Source of the DNA: an uncultured bacterium
GTDB taxonomy: Bacteria > Bacteroidota > Rhodothermia > Rhodothermales > UBA10348
NCBI GenBank assembly: GCA_943788505.1
Contig: CALSQR010000001.1
Coordinates: 806,001-870,000 of the forward strand
Direction: 5' to 3'
DNA length: 64,000 bases
Shown: in pieces, positions 16,550 to 25,964 of the stretch
How positions within the stretch are numbered: position 1 is the stretch's first letter
How the letters are laid out: the number at the start of each line of letters is the position of its first letter
Made by a program: the position numbers and the translations under genes
Notes under the pieces: generated by a model
Told to the model about the DNA's origin: nothing
The model's database searches: none
Seen by the model: only the letters and a program-made list of their open reading frames with translations

Positions 16550-18367
16550 ATGCACCCTTCTACTACGCCGTCTGCACCTGCCTCCAAACCCATGAAGTTT
16601 CTGAAAGTCCTCTTGGCCAGTACCCTCGGGTCAATGATCGCCATTGGAGTACTGTTCTTTTTCGGTTTCCTGTTCTTACTAGCATTTGCAGCCGCTGGCG
16701 ATGCTCAGCCACCGATCAAGACCGGTTCTGTGCTCACGTTGGAGCTTGCAGGTGGATTTCCAGAAAAAGTCTCTGGCGACCCACTCACTCAGGCACTTAT
16801 GGGCGAATCTGCTTTTGATGTTCACGGATTAGTTGATGCCCTAGAAGCTGCCGCAACAGATAGTCGAATTGAGGGATTGTGGATTCGCTCCTCTGGTCTC
16901 ACCGAATCCTGGGCCACATTGGAGGCTGTTCGGCGCGCCATTGTCTCATTCGCCGCAAGTGACAAACCTGTGTTTGCTTCAAGCCGCAATTTTTTTATGA
17001 CAGAGGCTGAATATTTCTTGGCTTCTGCGGCCGACAGTGTATTCCTCGACCCACAGTCGATCTTTGAATTCAACGGATTTGCCATGACCTCAACGTTCTA
17101 CGCAGATCTGTTGGAAAAACTGGATGTCGAGCCGATGGTCGTACGTGCGGGTGATTATAAAGGCGCCGTCGAGCCCTACACACGTACTTCCCTCTCGGAT
17201 CAGAACCGCGAACAACTTCAGGCCATTTTAGATGACATTGAAGCTGTTTTCGCCAACCGAGTCGCAGAGTCCCGAAATATGTCGGTAGACGATGTAATGC
17301 GTCTTCTGAATCAAGACATTATGTTTTCGGCGACAGAAGCTTTTGAAGCAGGTCTTGTTGATGACCTTCTCTACAACGACCAGGTCCGAGCACTATTCGG
17401 AGACGACGAGGATGATGACATAACGCTCGTCCCCATGTCGCAGTGGAGCAATCAGGTTCGTAGTTCAACGGCAACCAACAAAATCGCCGTCGTGCACGTC
17501 AGTGGTACCATGATGCCTGGCTCAAGCGATGCAGGCGGCCTACTATCTACATCCGTAATGAGCGGATCCGATACGATTGTCGCTGCATTGCGCACTGCCC
17601 GCGATCGTCGAGGCGTCAAAGCACTCGTGGTGCGCATTGATTCCCCGGGCGGGATGGCGCCAGCCGCCGATGCCATGCTTCGTGAAATACAGCGAACGGC
17701 AGAAGAAATGCCAGTTATCATCTCAATGGGCGATGTAGCAGCAAGTGGTGGGTATTGGATCGCGACTGGGGGTGATCACATTGTAGCTGAATCGACGACC
17801 ATAACAGGCTCCATCGGAGTGTTCTCGATGTTTTTCGATGCGAGTGAGCTTTTTGAGGCTCGTTTAGGCATCACCAATGATGTAGTGGCTTCGGGCGCAT
17901 CAGCCGACATGTTTTCTGGCATGCGCTCCTGGAGCGACGCCGAGCGTGCCATGCTCGAACGCACCACAGATACCACTTATCAGGCCTTCCTACAACACGT
18001 AGCGACAGCTCGGAATATGAGCACCGAAGAGGCTCACGCCTTAGCCCGTGGCCGCGTATGGACAGGGTCCGATGCCTTTGCCGCTGGATTGGTCGATGAG
18101 ATTGGTGGCATGGATATCGCCATTGAGCGAGCTATCGAGCAAGCAGAGCTTGATCCCGACGATGTGCAGGTTGTGCGCTACCCTAGGTCACCGACATTTT
18201 TCGATCAGCTTAGCCTCACCTCAGCGGTGTCTATGAATGCCCTATCTCGTCTGTTGGGCAATGATCCGGGAGAGGCAACTCTGGTCTTGCAGGCCAAACT
18301 GCAGGAGTTTGCGGCAGCAAACGGCACCGTACAGGCTCGGATGACGAACGAATTCGAGATCCGGTAG
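16550..18367 (+). CDS. sppA: Signal peptide peptidase SppA, 67K type
   Basis: SppA (605 aa) is an inner-membrane serine protease (family S49) that degrades cleaved signal peptides. One N-terminal transmembrane helix lies at about residues 25-48 and two tandem S49 domains follow. The catalytic dyad is split as in E. coli: general base K204 (RAGDYKGAVEPY) in the first domain and nucleophile S399 (DVAASGGYW) in the second. Length matches the long (67K) form. The start ATG 16550 leaves a 15-residue cytoplasmic tail; a second Met at codon 15 is possible. It is a single gene converging with gpmI. Confidence 0.95.
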   Translation: MHPSTTPSAPASKPMKFLKVLLASTLGSMIAIGVLFFFGFLFLLAFAAAGDAQPPIKTGSVLTLELAGGFPEKVSGDPLTQALMGESAFDVHGLVDALEAAATDSRIEGLWIRSSGLTESWATLEAVRRAIVSFAASDKPVFASSRNFFMTEAEYFLASAADSVFLDPQSIFEFNGFAMTSTFYADLLEKLDVEPMVVRAGDYKGAVEPYTRTSLSDQNREQLQAILDDIEAVFANRVAESRNMSVDDVMRLLNQDIMFSATEAFEAGLVDDLLYNDQVRALFGDDEDDDITLVPMSQWSNQVRSSTATNKIAVVHVSGTMMPGSSDAGGLLSTSVMSGSDTIVAALRTARDRRGVKALVVRIDSPGGMAPAADAMLREIQRTAEEMPVIISMGDVAASGGYWIATGGDHIVAESTTITGSIGVFSMFFDASELFEARLGITNDVVASGASADMFSGMRSWSDAERAMLERTTDTTYQAFLQHVATARNMSTEEAHALARGRVWTGSDAFAAGLVDEIGGMDIAIERAIEQAELDPDDVQVVRYPRSPTFFDQLSLTSAVSMNALSRLLGNDPGEATLVLQAKLQEFAAANGTVQARMTNEFEIR

Positions 18368-18401
18368 CGGGCCGCTTTCCAGGGCACCGGCCCTGTCTGG
18401 T

Positions 18402-19919
18402 CTACATCACGGAAAAGCCGTTCATCTCGGGCGGCGGGGTGATTCCCAAAATATGCAGGATGGTTGGGGCCACGTCGGCCAGTTTTCCATGCCGTACCGG
18501 TCCCTCAAATCCTTTCTTGATGATAATGTGGGGAACGGGCACTGTTGTGTGAGCCGTGTGTGGCGTGCCATCGGGGTTTTTCATCCGATCCGCGTTTCCG
18601 TGATCTGCAATTACATTAACCGAATAGCCACTTTCTAGGGCAGCGTCGATGACCACCTTAGCCGCTGCGTCTACTGCTTCTACGGCCTTAACGGCCGCCT
18701 CAAATACGCCGGTATGACCCACCATATCCGGATTGGCAAAGTTGATGACAACCAACGAATAGTCAGTTGAACGAATGGCGTCAGCGACTTTTTGAGCCAA
18801 CTCAGGCGCACTCATCTCGGGCTGAAGATCGTACGTCGCCACTTTCGGTGACGCTGCCATGATGCGGTCTTCTCCTTTGAACGCGCTCTCCCGTCCTCCG
18901 CTGAAGAAATAGGTCACGTGCGGATACTTCTCTGTCTCAGCTGCGCGCAGCTGCAGCAGCCCCTCCCCTTCGATGACTTCGCCAAGCGTCTTGGTCAGGT
19001 TTACTTTCGGAAAGACGATCTCAAATGGGAAGGATTCGTCGTACGGCGTGAAGGTCACGTAGCGGATGCCATGCAGCAGAGTCCGTTCAAACTCCTCGAA
19101 CGTTGGATCCATTATGGCCCGACTTATTTGACGTGCCCGGTCAGCACGAAAATTGAAAAACAATATGGCGTCGCTATCTCTCACACGATGTTGCGATGGA
19201 TCCCCAATCACAAAAGGCTCAATGAACTCATCGGTCACATCGCGCGAATAACTTGCCTCAACGGCTTGCGAAGCCGTAGCGACCTGCTCACCCACACCAT
19301 CGACCAAAAGCCGATGGGCCTTCTCGACCCGCGGCCATCGATTATCCCTATCCATCGCCCAATAGCGACCCACGACCGACCCGATTACCCCGCACCCCGT
19401 TTCGCTCATCACCTTCTCGAGCTTAGCAACGTATTGCCGCGCACCGTGGGGTGACGTATCCCTTCCATCGGTGAATGCATGGACAACGAGCGATTCCTTT
19501 GGACAACCCATGGCCGCGGCAAGACGAATGAGGGCGTGGACGTGATTCTCGTGCGAATGGACGCCGCCGTCAGACAATAACCCTATGAGGTGCAACGTCT
19601 TACCATCACGGATTACATCTTCTATCATGCTGCGCAGCAGAGTGTTTTCGTTGAATGATCCGTCACGAATGGCCTCGTCAATTCGAGTGATGTCCTGATA
19701 GACCACCCGGCCCGCACCCAAATTCATGTGTCCGACCTCCGAGTTTCCCATTTGGCCCTCAGGGAGACCAACCTCAAGCCCCGATGCATCGAGCGTGCCA
19801 TGGGGGTAGTTCCTGAATAGCAGATCCAAGAATGGTTGTTTGGCATAAGCGATGGCGCTGACGGACGGATCTTCCGCGATTCCGTAGCCGTCGAGAATCA
19901 TTAGGAGGTGCTTGTTCAT
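18402..19919 (-). CDS. gpmI: 2,3-bisphosphoglycerate-independent phosphoglycerate mutase
   Basis: GpmI (505 aa) interconverts 3- and 2-phosphoglycerate in glycolysis and gluconeogenesis using two Mn ions. The metal-binding Asp is in MILDGYGI (D10) and the phosphoserine nucleophile is S60 in MGNSEVGHMNLGAG. The C-terminal alkaline-phosphatase-like metal site is seen in NVIADHGNADRM and HTAHTTVPVP. Length is typical (about 510). It converges with sppA, with 34 bases between the stops. gap and pgk, the other lower-glycolysis genes here, are 24 kb away. Confidence 0.97.
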   Translation of the reverse strand: MNKHLLMILDGYGIAEDPSVSAIAYAKQPFLDLLFRNYPHGTLDASGLEVGLPEGQMGNSEVGHMNLGAGRVVYQDITRIDEAIRDGSFNENTLLRSMIEDVIRDGKTLHLIGLLSDGGVHSHENHVHALIRLAAAMGCPKESLVVHAFTDGRDTSPHGARQYVAKLEKVMSETGCGVIGSVVGRYWAMDRDNRWPRVEKAHRLLVDGVGEQVATASQAVEASYSRDVTDEFIEPFVIGDPSQHRVRDSDAILFFNFRADRARQISRAIMDPTFEEFERTLLHGIRYVTFTPYDESFPFEIVFPKVNLTKTLGEVIEGEGLLQLRAAETEKYPHVTYFFSGGRESAFKGEDRIMAASPKVATYDLQPEMSAPELAQKVADAIRSTDYSLVVINFANPDMVGHTGVFEAAVKAVEAVDAAAKVVIDAALESGYSVNVIADHGNADRMKNPDGTPHTAHTTVPVPHIIIKKGFEGPVRHGKLADVAPTILHILGITPPPEMNGFSVM

Positions 19920-19957
19920 TAATTTATTCTATTCGTTGGTCCTGACTGACAGGAAAC

Positions 19958-20800
19958 TCATACACGGAAGTCTCGAACACGCTTCGCCGAGTGACCTGTC
20001 TTCGAAATAAACACATTCATCGATCCACATTTTGGACACGATATCTGTTCCGAACCGTGCCGGTCAGTGGGGAGATCCGGTTCGTTAAAATAGTGGCGCC
20101 TGGTCTTGCACCAATACGTCCCTTTTGCTGGATTGAGCCCTGATACCGGAACTGGAAGGCGCTGCCGCTCTTCCGCATATAGGCAGACAGGCGCAACTAC
20201 GCATGACTCACAGGACGGAGAGCGGGCTGTGCACGTATATCGACCGTGTAAAATGAGCAAATGATGAGCATCTCCCCAGGTGTCTTCTGGCAACAATCTT
20301 TTCAATTGCCGTTCTACTTTTTCAGGCGTCGTCGCATCCCGCTTCACGAGCCCTATTCGGTTTGCTACACGGAAGACATGCGTATCGACAGCGAGCGTAG
20401 GCACATCGTAGGCAACCGAAGCCACCACCTGCGCGGTCTTCCTCCCTACTCCAGGTAGCGTGACCAATTCGTTTACCGTGCGAGGCACGACGCCATCATA
20501 GACCTGTAGCAGCCTCCGGGCAGCACCAACAAGGTGCTTTGCCTTGTTGTTGGGGTAGGATATAGAGCGGATGAGGGGAAACACATCTTCGGACTCCACG
20601 GCGGCGGTCGAAGACGCATCAGGAAACCGTTCGAAGAGCGAAGGGGTTACGAGGTTGACTCTGGCATCGGTACATTGTGCCGATAGAATGACGGCGACAA
20701 GGAGTTGCCACGGATCCCGATAATCCAGTTCTGTTTCCGGGGCCGGAATAACCTCCCGGAGCGCATCAAACGTCTTTTCTGCACGAAGTGCTCTACTCAC
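19958..20800 (-). CDS. nth: Endonuclease III with zinc-ribbon-like C-terminal extension
   Basis: Nth is a DNA glycosylase/AP lyase of base-excision repair. The HhH motif LPGVGRKTAQVV carries the catalytic Lys, VDTHVFRVANR carries the catalytic Asp, and the [4Fe-4S] loop is intact as C-x6-C-x2-C-x5-C. About 60 residues follow the cluster, ending with WCKTRRHYF and CPKCGS, which look like one zinc ribbon (CxnCxxC). Most Nth proteins end soon after the cluster. The start is taken as GTG 20800 (VSRALRAEKTF), giving 280 aa; the frame is open up to ATG 20896, but that overlaps the divergent gene. Confidence 0.9.
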   Translation of the reverse strand: MSRALRAEKTFDALREVIPAPETELDYRDPWQLLVAVILSAQCTDARVNLVTPSLFERFPDASSTAAVESEDVFPLIRSISYPNNKAKHLVGAARRLLQVYDGVVPRTVNELVTLPGVGRKTAQVVASVAYDVPTLAVDTHVFRVANRIGLVKRDATTPEKVERQLKRLLPEDTWGDAHHLLILHGRYTCTARSPSCESCVVAPVCLYAEERQRLPVPVSGLNPAKGTYWCKTRRHYFNEPDLPTDRHGSEQISCPKCGSMNVFISKTGHSAKRVRDFRV

Positions 20801-20817
20801 AACCAAATGACCCAGTA

Positions 20818-22044
20818 ATGGTGAACGGACGAAGCAATACAAAGGCGCTCTTACGACAAGGGGCGGGGACCGTTCTCCAATTTCTAGTTGTGACATTGAT
20901 TTTGGCGGCGCTAGCTCTACCTACGCATGCGCAGCTTCCGTCAGATTTGTCGCCGGAGGCCTCCATGTCTGTGTTGACGGTTGCGCCTGGCGATGCCGTG
21001 TATTCCTTATGGGGCCACAGTGCGCTTAGGGTGATGGATCCTGAGAGCGGTCTTGATGTGGTGTTCAACTGGGGGACCTTTGACATCACTCGCCCTTGGT
21101 TTATTCCCCGGTTTGCCTATGGGGATATGCTCTATGAAGTAAGCATCGAACCAATGCCTCGCTTCCTACGAGGAGCAGATTTTGAACAGCGGGATGTAAT
21201 CGAGCAATCTCTGGCACTGACCGAAGTGCAGCGCAATGAAATATGGGTGTTGCTGGAGGAAAACCTTCTTCCGGAAAACAGGGCCTATCAATATGATTTC
21301 GTTCGGGATAATTGCTCGACGCGCATTTTGGATCTCCTTGTGACTACGGAAGCCATACGTCTTGGCCCTGACGTTGGCGATCGGACGTATCGTCAATTAG
21401 TAGATGGGTTTTCGCATCATCATGGGTGGCTTGATTTAGGTATCGACCTGGCCTTTGGTTCGCCCCTCGACGACGTCCCAACCGAACGCGAGCGTGCTTT
21501 CTTGCCATTGGAGCTTTTTGATGTCCTCGAGAACGCTGAGGCAGCCAATGGTGGCGCAATCATTTCTCAAACCAGAACATTGCTGGATGCAACCAAAGAA
21601 CAAGGAACTGGCGGCATACCGTTTTCCAGCATCGTGCTGTGGCTCTTGGGAAGCTCCTTATTGGTCGTCACACTAATGCAATTCCGCTCCTACGGCTTCG
21701 AGGCTGGCCTATTGGATCGGCTGATCTTGGGCCTGTTTGGATTCGTAGGCCTTTTCCTTCTGGTGATGTGGTTTTTTACCCTTCATTGGGTCACGTCTGC
21801 CAATTGGGACATTCTGTGGGCGCTCCCAACGCATCTAATCGTGGCTATTGTTTGGCGACGATTCTCTTATCTCAAGACCTACTTTAAATGGACTGGCGTT
21901 CTGACGCTAATGGCCTTGTTGCTTCAGCTAACACTCATCCAACCCATACCTCCTGCTATGGCCGTCCTCGTTGGCGCCTTTGGGCTACGTCTCTGGCTAC
22001 TTGGGACGCCGTCTCAGCGCAGTAGCAAGAAATCTTCGGGATAG
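20818..22044 (+). CDS. DUF4105 domain membrane protein
   Basis: The protein (408 aa) starts with a signal peptide or anchor (hydrophobic at about 20-38, ending THAQ). It then has a periplasmic DUF4105 domain, recognisable by VYSLWGHSALRVMD, FNWGTFD, YQYDFVRDNCSTRILDLL and the His and Cys residues in them that suggest a papain-like (NlpC-like) fold. About four transmembrane helices form the C-terminal third (about 275-400). The family is common in Bacteroidota and unstudied. I chose ATG 20818; GTG 20788 is in frame but overlaps nth. It is divergent from nth with about 17 bases between starts. Confidence 0.85.
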   Translation: MVNGRSNTKALLRQGAGTVLQFLVVTLILAALALPTHAQLPSDLSPEASMSVLTVAPGDAVYSLWGHSALRVMDPESGLDVVFNWGTFDITRPWFIPRFAYGDMLYEVSIEPMPRFLRGADFEQRDVIEQSLALTEVQRNEIWVLLEENLLPENRAYQYDFVRDNCSTRILDLLVTTEAIRLGPDVGDRTYRQLVDGFSHHHGWLDLGIDLAFGSPLDDVPTERERAFLPLELFDVLENAEAANGGAIISQTRTLLDATKEQGTGGIPFSSIVLWLLGSSLLVVTLMQFRSYGFEAGLLDRLILGLFGFVGLFLLVMWFFTLHWVTSANWDILWALPTHLIVAIVWRRFSYLKTYFKWTGVLTLMALLLQLTLIQPIPPAMAVLVGAFGLRLWLLGTPSQRSSKKSSG

Positions 22045-22179
22045 ACCCTGATCAAGCGGTGCTTCACCGCCTCCCTTCTTTCCAGCGGCTTCTCCCGCTT
22101 TCACACTGCCGCTCAGTCATTAATTCCCCGCGTCCGCTGCGCGAAGCCCCCGAGTTTTTCAACCACTTCCGCAAAATAC

Positions 22180-22215
22180 AAAGACCCGGTCGGCCTATTG
22201 GCCAACCGGGTCTTT
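22180..22215 (-). terminator. Terminator of the tRNA-Glu transcript
   Basis: A 16-bp stem with one wobble (22180-22195 with 22200-22215) and a 4-base loop on the minus strand, followed by GTATTTT. Its first arm overlaps the encoded CCA end of tRNA-Glu. It also lies behind the DUF4105 gene on the plus strand and may act in both directions. Confidence 0.8.
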
Positions 22216-22289
22216 GGTACCGCGTACGGGATTTGAACCCGTGTTACCGCCGTGAAAGGGCGGCGTCCTAACCCCTAGACGAACGCGGC
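22215..22289 (-). tRNA. tRNA-Glu (anticodon TTC)
   Basis: The minus strand reads GCCGCGTTCGTCTAGG at the 5' end. The acceptor stem GCCGCGT/ACGCGGT has one G-U pair; the anticodon arm CGCCC-TTTCAC-GGCGG contains TTC; the T loop is GGTTCAAATCC. CCA is encoded (22215-22217). Fold is standard, with no intron. Confidence 0.97.
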
Positions 22290-22338
22290 ATTTAAGAGCC
22301 CACGGTGGAACCGGTTAAACCGATGTCATCGTAGCTCT

Positions 22339-22416
22339 TGGGGTGATCGAGGGGAATTGAACCCCCGACCTCCAGGGCCACAACCTGGCGCTCTAACCAA
22401 CTGAGCTACGACCACC
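22339..22416 (-). tRNA. tRNA-His (anticodon GTG)
   Basis: The minus strand gives GTGGTCGTAGCTCAGTTGG at the 5' end. The anticodon loop TTGTGGC holds GTG. An extra G at position -1 (22416) pairs with C73 (22342), the identity feature of histidine tRNA. CCA is encoded (22339-22341). It is 49 bases upstream of tRNA-Glu, likely co-transcribed. Confidence 0.97.
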
Positions 22417-22524
22417 ATGAAATCACAGACCAGAAATATAGGGCTGCCCGGGAGTGCTAGGCAACTGCATGAACATTGAACTTTTTATGCGCATAATAAA
22501 TTAGGAGCCCGCTCGGCTGTCACC

Positions 22525-24882
22525 TTACCGGATGATGGCCACCTTTCCTATCGATGTCCCTTCGTCGTTGCGCCCCATCGCAATAACCAGATACACTCCG
22601 GAATCAACCAACTGCCCTGTTTCATCCCGTCCATCCCATCTTGTGCGCCCTCCTCGAGCCTCGAGTCTACGTACAAGGTAGCCTGCCGGGGTTACAATAC
22701 GTATATCGGTAACTGCAACGAGACCTTCGATTTGGATACTAGGCTCCAATGTGCCGCTAACCCTGACTGGATTGGGATAAATCAGAAGATCTCCCGCCTC
22801 TGCGCGTGGCGCAATGGCATCGGAGGCAAAGCTGACCAGTCCCCGGTTTGTGGAAAAATAGACCTGGCCAGAATTATCATCGACAGCAACGGCCGTTACT
22901 TCATTTGAGAACAGGGGTGAGTTTTCTGAAGTGAAATGATAAACGACCTCGTACCCTCCTTCCGCAGACTCCACCAACCAGGCCCCATTGTCTGTTCCAA
23001 ACCAGAGACGGCCCGCAGGATCGACTGCTATATCGTGAATGTTCAATCCGAACAGCATAAACGTCCCCAAATCCCGGTTCGCCCACTGTGGCCAAATGGG
23101 AATGGCTGATCCATCGCGCGCGACGATACCCGTATTGATGAAGTAGGCAGGGCCACTCTCAGTACCCACCCAGATGAGCCCATCACGATCCTCAGCGATG
23201 GCGTTCACACTTACAGAAGGAAGCCCTTGACCTGCCGCCCCCTTGGTTCCAAAAAACCGAAATTCATCATCAGATGGGTTTTCTGAGATGCCTGTGTCAA
23301 GCACCATGAGGCCACGTTTCTGCTGAAAGTTGGTCTCTCGATGAACCACAATCCATTTTTCATCAAACGAATCGATAAACACGCGCCCATAGGCGGTCGA
23401 TGTCGATAACAGACCCTGCCCAATTTTTGGCCCGAAGCCTTTCCAATCCCCAGAGGGGGTCCGCATGTGTAACGGTTCACTACTCGCTCGAGTCGTGACC
23501 CAGAGGTTGCCAAATGCGTCTTCGTGTAATCCGCCCACAACCACAAAGTCACTTGACCCTGAGGCAGGCAGCAGAGATGAATTGGCCGGCGTGAACAATG
23601 TGACTGTCCCTTCAGCACCTACTAAAGCGACTCCTGCCCCTTCCGATCCCGCCCAGCCAACACCGCCCTCACCCGCGAAGACATGTACAAAAGCAGCCTT
23701 TCCCTGAAGTTCAGGTGTATTCAACGTGGACCAAGATGTCCAAATTCCTTCTGTATCTAACCGATAAAAACCTGTGTTTGGAGCATTAACACCACTCGCC
23801 CAAACATCACCCTCTTCTGACATGGACAACAATGAAAACGAACCATCGGCCGGTCCACTAGGAAGATATGTCTGGTCTGGACTCAATACGCCTGAATCCA
23901 ATGCCGGAATAGATGCCCGAGCCAGCCCATTGGCTCCATCGAGCAGCCAAAGCAAGGAACCCTCAAGGCTCGCAGCTACTGGGAATGGTAAGCCGTCAAC
24001 GGAGTGAGACGAAGCCGATCCATCCTCCCGCACAACTACTAGAGCAAACGTGGCGCTTCCGACCACTGCTGACTCTGATGCAGCCAAGTGAGTAACAGCT
24101 CGGTTCGTGACGCCCAGCTTTTGCCACGTACCTGAGATGCCTCTTCGATAGACATCAGCTTGCGCTCCGGCATACACAAATCCGCCCATTTCGGTCAATG
24201 AAAACACCGGTATGGGATCCGAGCCCGAACCAACTCGCTCAACTGACCACGAAGCGGGGTCCTGCAGATTGAGACCATTTAGAGGAGCGTGAGCGATGGC
24301 TTCATTGGTCGCGACCCACATTGTGGCTCGGCCAAACACCTCTGTTTCGACGTAGACATCATGTACCGTCATAGCAACCGGCAACGAACCAAACCGACTG
24401 TAGGAATCCCTTACCTCATTCCTGGTAGGATCGAAAACGACTACACCGAACTCCGTTCCAATCAATAATGAATCACCTTGAACCGTGATTCGATTTATGC
24501 CCCTGGCCGTGTATTGCTCGGCCCTTTCGATATCTCTAAATGTCCGTATTTCACCAGTTTCTGCATCAATTCGGTCCATCAAGCCATCGTCATAACCGAC
24601 CCAAATAACACCTCTTGACTGGTCCGCAGAAATGGCAGAGGACCCAACTTGAGCCAAACCATCGACTACCGTTAATCGGGATATTCCCCCACTCGAACGT
24701 TCGATGGAATACACTCCGCCCTCTGTCGAAATCCAGACATGAGAGTCGGTCAATGACAGGTCTGTTCCTTCACCAAATGAGGTATGGGCGGTCCATCCTT
24801 CCGATTGCTGACCCAAAGCAGGGCTAACGCAAATTGCCAGAAGGAAGGAAAATATCGCGATGGCTGGACGACGGGACAGCAT
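22525..24882 (-). CDS. PorZ-like beta-propeller protein with C-terminal FlgD/T9SS-type module
   Basis: The 785-aa protein has a signal peptide (MLSRRPAIAIFSFLLAICVS...ALGQQ) and starts SEGWTAHTSFGEGTDLSLTDSHVWISTEGGVYSIE, the pattern of PorZ-type double propellers in Bacteroidota. Repeats of the two-component-regulator-propeller type (GLIWVGTESG, GRLWFGTDNGAW, GQVYFSTNRGLVSF) fill the middle. The last 90 residues read LLIYPNPVRVSGT...IVTPAGYLVRRL...DSGVYLV, typical of FlgD-like Ig/T9SS type A sorting modules. PorZ is a surface lipopolysaccharide-binding part of type IX secretion; no other T9SS gene lies here. I chose ATG 24882 as the start because it begins the signal peptide; the frame is open to 25077. 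Confidence 0.82.
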   Translation of the reverse strand: MLSRRPAIAIFSFLLAICVSPALGQQSEGWTAHTSFGEGTDLSLTDSHVWISTEGGVYSIERSSGGISRLTVVDGLAQVGSSAISADQSRGVIWVGYDDGLMDRIDAETGEIRTFRDIERAEQYTARGINRITVQGDSLLIGTEFGVVVFDPTRNEVRDSYSRFGSLPVAMTVHDVYVETEVFGRATMWVATNEAIAHAPLNGLNLQDPASWSVERVGSGSDPIPVFSLTEMGGFVYAGAQADVYRRGISGTWQKLGVTNRAVTHLAASESAVVGSATFALVVVREDGSASSHSVDGLPFPVAASLEGSLLWLLDGANGLARASIPALDSGVLSPDQTYLPSGPADGSFSLLSMSEEGDVWASGVNAPNTGFYRLDTEGIWTSWSTLNTPELQGKAAFVHVFAGEGGVGWAGSEGAGVALVGAEGTVTLFTPANSSLLPASGSSDFVVVGGLHEDAFGNLWVTTRASSEPLHMRTPSGDWKGFGPKIGQGLLSTSTAYGRVFIDSFDEKWIVVHRETNFQQKRGLMVLDTGISENPSDDEFRFFGTKGAAGQGLPSVSVNAIAEDRDGLIWVGTESGPAYFINTGIVARDGSAIPIWPQWANRDLGTFMLFGLNIHDIAVDPAGRLWFGTDNGAWLVESAEGGYEVVYHFTSENSPLFSNEVTAVAVDDNSGQVYFSTNRGLVSFASDAIAPRAEAGDLLIYPNPVRVSGTLEPSIQIEGLVAVTDIRIVTPAGYLVRRLEARGGRTRWDGRDETGQLVDSGVYLVIAMGRNDEGTSIGKVAIIR

Positions 24883-24973
24883 TCCGAAACGGATCGTTAG
24901 CGTGGTGAGGAATAGACTGAAATGACGCAAGAAAGCGCTTTGATGGTTGCAACGGCGCAAACGCAACGATGCG

Positions 24974-25807
24974 TCAATGGGTCCGAAGTGCCTGCAACAA
25001 AGCAGCGTCAGGTTCGAACCGAATCTGTCCCAAAGAAGATCCTCCATGCGAATTCCGAGCATGAAAATCAGACCCACCGCTCATAAGAAGCCCGTTCTGG
25101 CGAGCCAATGAACGATAATACTCTTCTAACATGATGTCGTGACTGGGATGCACTACTTCAACACCATCGATTGAGGCCCTGATGAGGTTCCTCACAGTCT
25201 GGTGAGCGGTATGATGTCCAGGATGAGCCAGAAACACTAGTCCTGAGGCGCTATGGACAACATCCATTACTTCGGCACCTGATGGCAAAGCTTTTTCTAC
25301 AAAATGGGGTGTTCCTGGAATCAAATATTTACTAAAAGCTTCTTCCATACTGCTTACGGCACCAGACTCAACCAATAGCGCCGCTACATGTGGCCGCGCC
25401 AAGGAGCGCCCCGGGGCAGGCTCAGGCAGTTGCTGTTCATCTGATATAAGACCATCCCGCCGAAAGCATCGAACAAATTCTTCGGCCCTCTCTGTTCGAC
25501 GTTGTTGTTGTAAGGATAGGAGCGACAACAACCCTGCATTTTCTGGGTTAAATCGATAGGCTAGTAAATGAACCTCTTCGTCGTTTTCACGTGCGCTAAT
25601 TTCAACGCCATTGACAAATGTTAGCCCGTGCACCTGAGCTGCTGAACGAGCTTCTTCCAGACCTGCAAGTGTGTCGTGATCTGTGAGAGCCACCATTTGC
25701 AGCCCAGCATTCGCAGCCTCTGTCATGACATCATGTGGACTCATGCGACCGTCTGAGGCCGTGGAGTGCATATGAAGGTCGGTTACGATGTGAAATCCAT
25801 CTCCCAT
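24974..25807 (-). CDS. PHP-domain phosphoesterase, TrpH/YciV-like
   Basis: The protein (277 aa) belongs to the PHP metallophosphoesterase superfamily. Metal-binding motifs are DLHMHSTASDG (10-20), LTDHDTLAGL (42-51), NGVEISA and HPGHH, with GGSDFHA near the C terminus. Close relatives (RNase AM/YciV) remove 5' nucleotides from short RNAs and hydrolyse 3',5'-nucleoside bisphosphates. Length and motif order match that group. It reads away from the flippase-like gene and is 91 bases upstream of the PorZ-like start on the same strand. Confidence 0.88.
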   Translation of the reverse strand: MGDGFHIVTDLHMHSTASDGRMSPHDVMTEAANAGLQMVALTDHDTLAGLEEARSAAQVHGLTFVNGVEISARENDEEVHLLAYRFNPENAGLLSLLSLQQQRRTERAEEFVRCFRRDGLISDEQQLPEPAPGRSLARPHVAALLVESGAVSSMEEAFSKYLIPGTPHFVEKALPSGAEVMDVVHSASGLVFLAHPGHHTAHQTVRNLIRASIDGVEVVHPSHDIMLEEYYRSLARQNGLLMSGGSDFHARNSHGGSSLGQIRFEPDAALLQALRTH

Positions 25808-25964
25808 AATCCAGTCAGTATGCTTTTAGGAGTGCGAAACCCCTTAACCTGCTAAACGTAACGCGACTGCATCCTCACCGGCTCAACCCCTTCGTCGCCG
25901 CACCGTTCCGGACCCCGCTGTCTTCTTTCATCGCCTTACTATGGACGCTTAAGGCACCCTTCCC

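Noticed and set aside
24883-25077. N-terminal extension of the PorZ-like gene
   Set aside because: The extension overlaps the PHP gene and precedes a textbook signal peptide at 24882.
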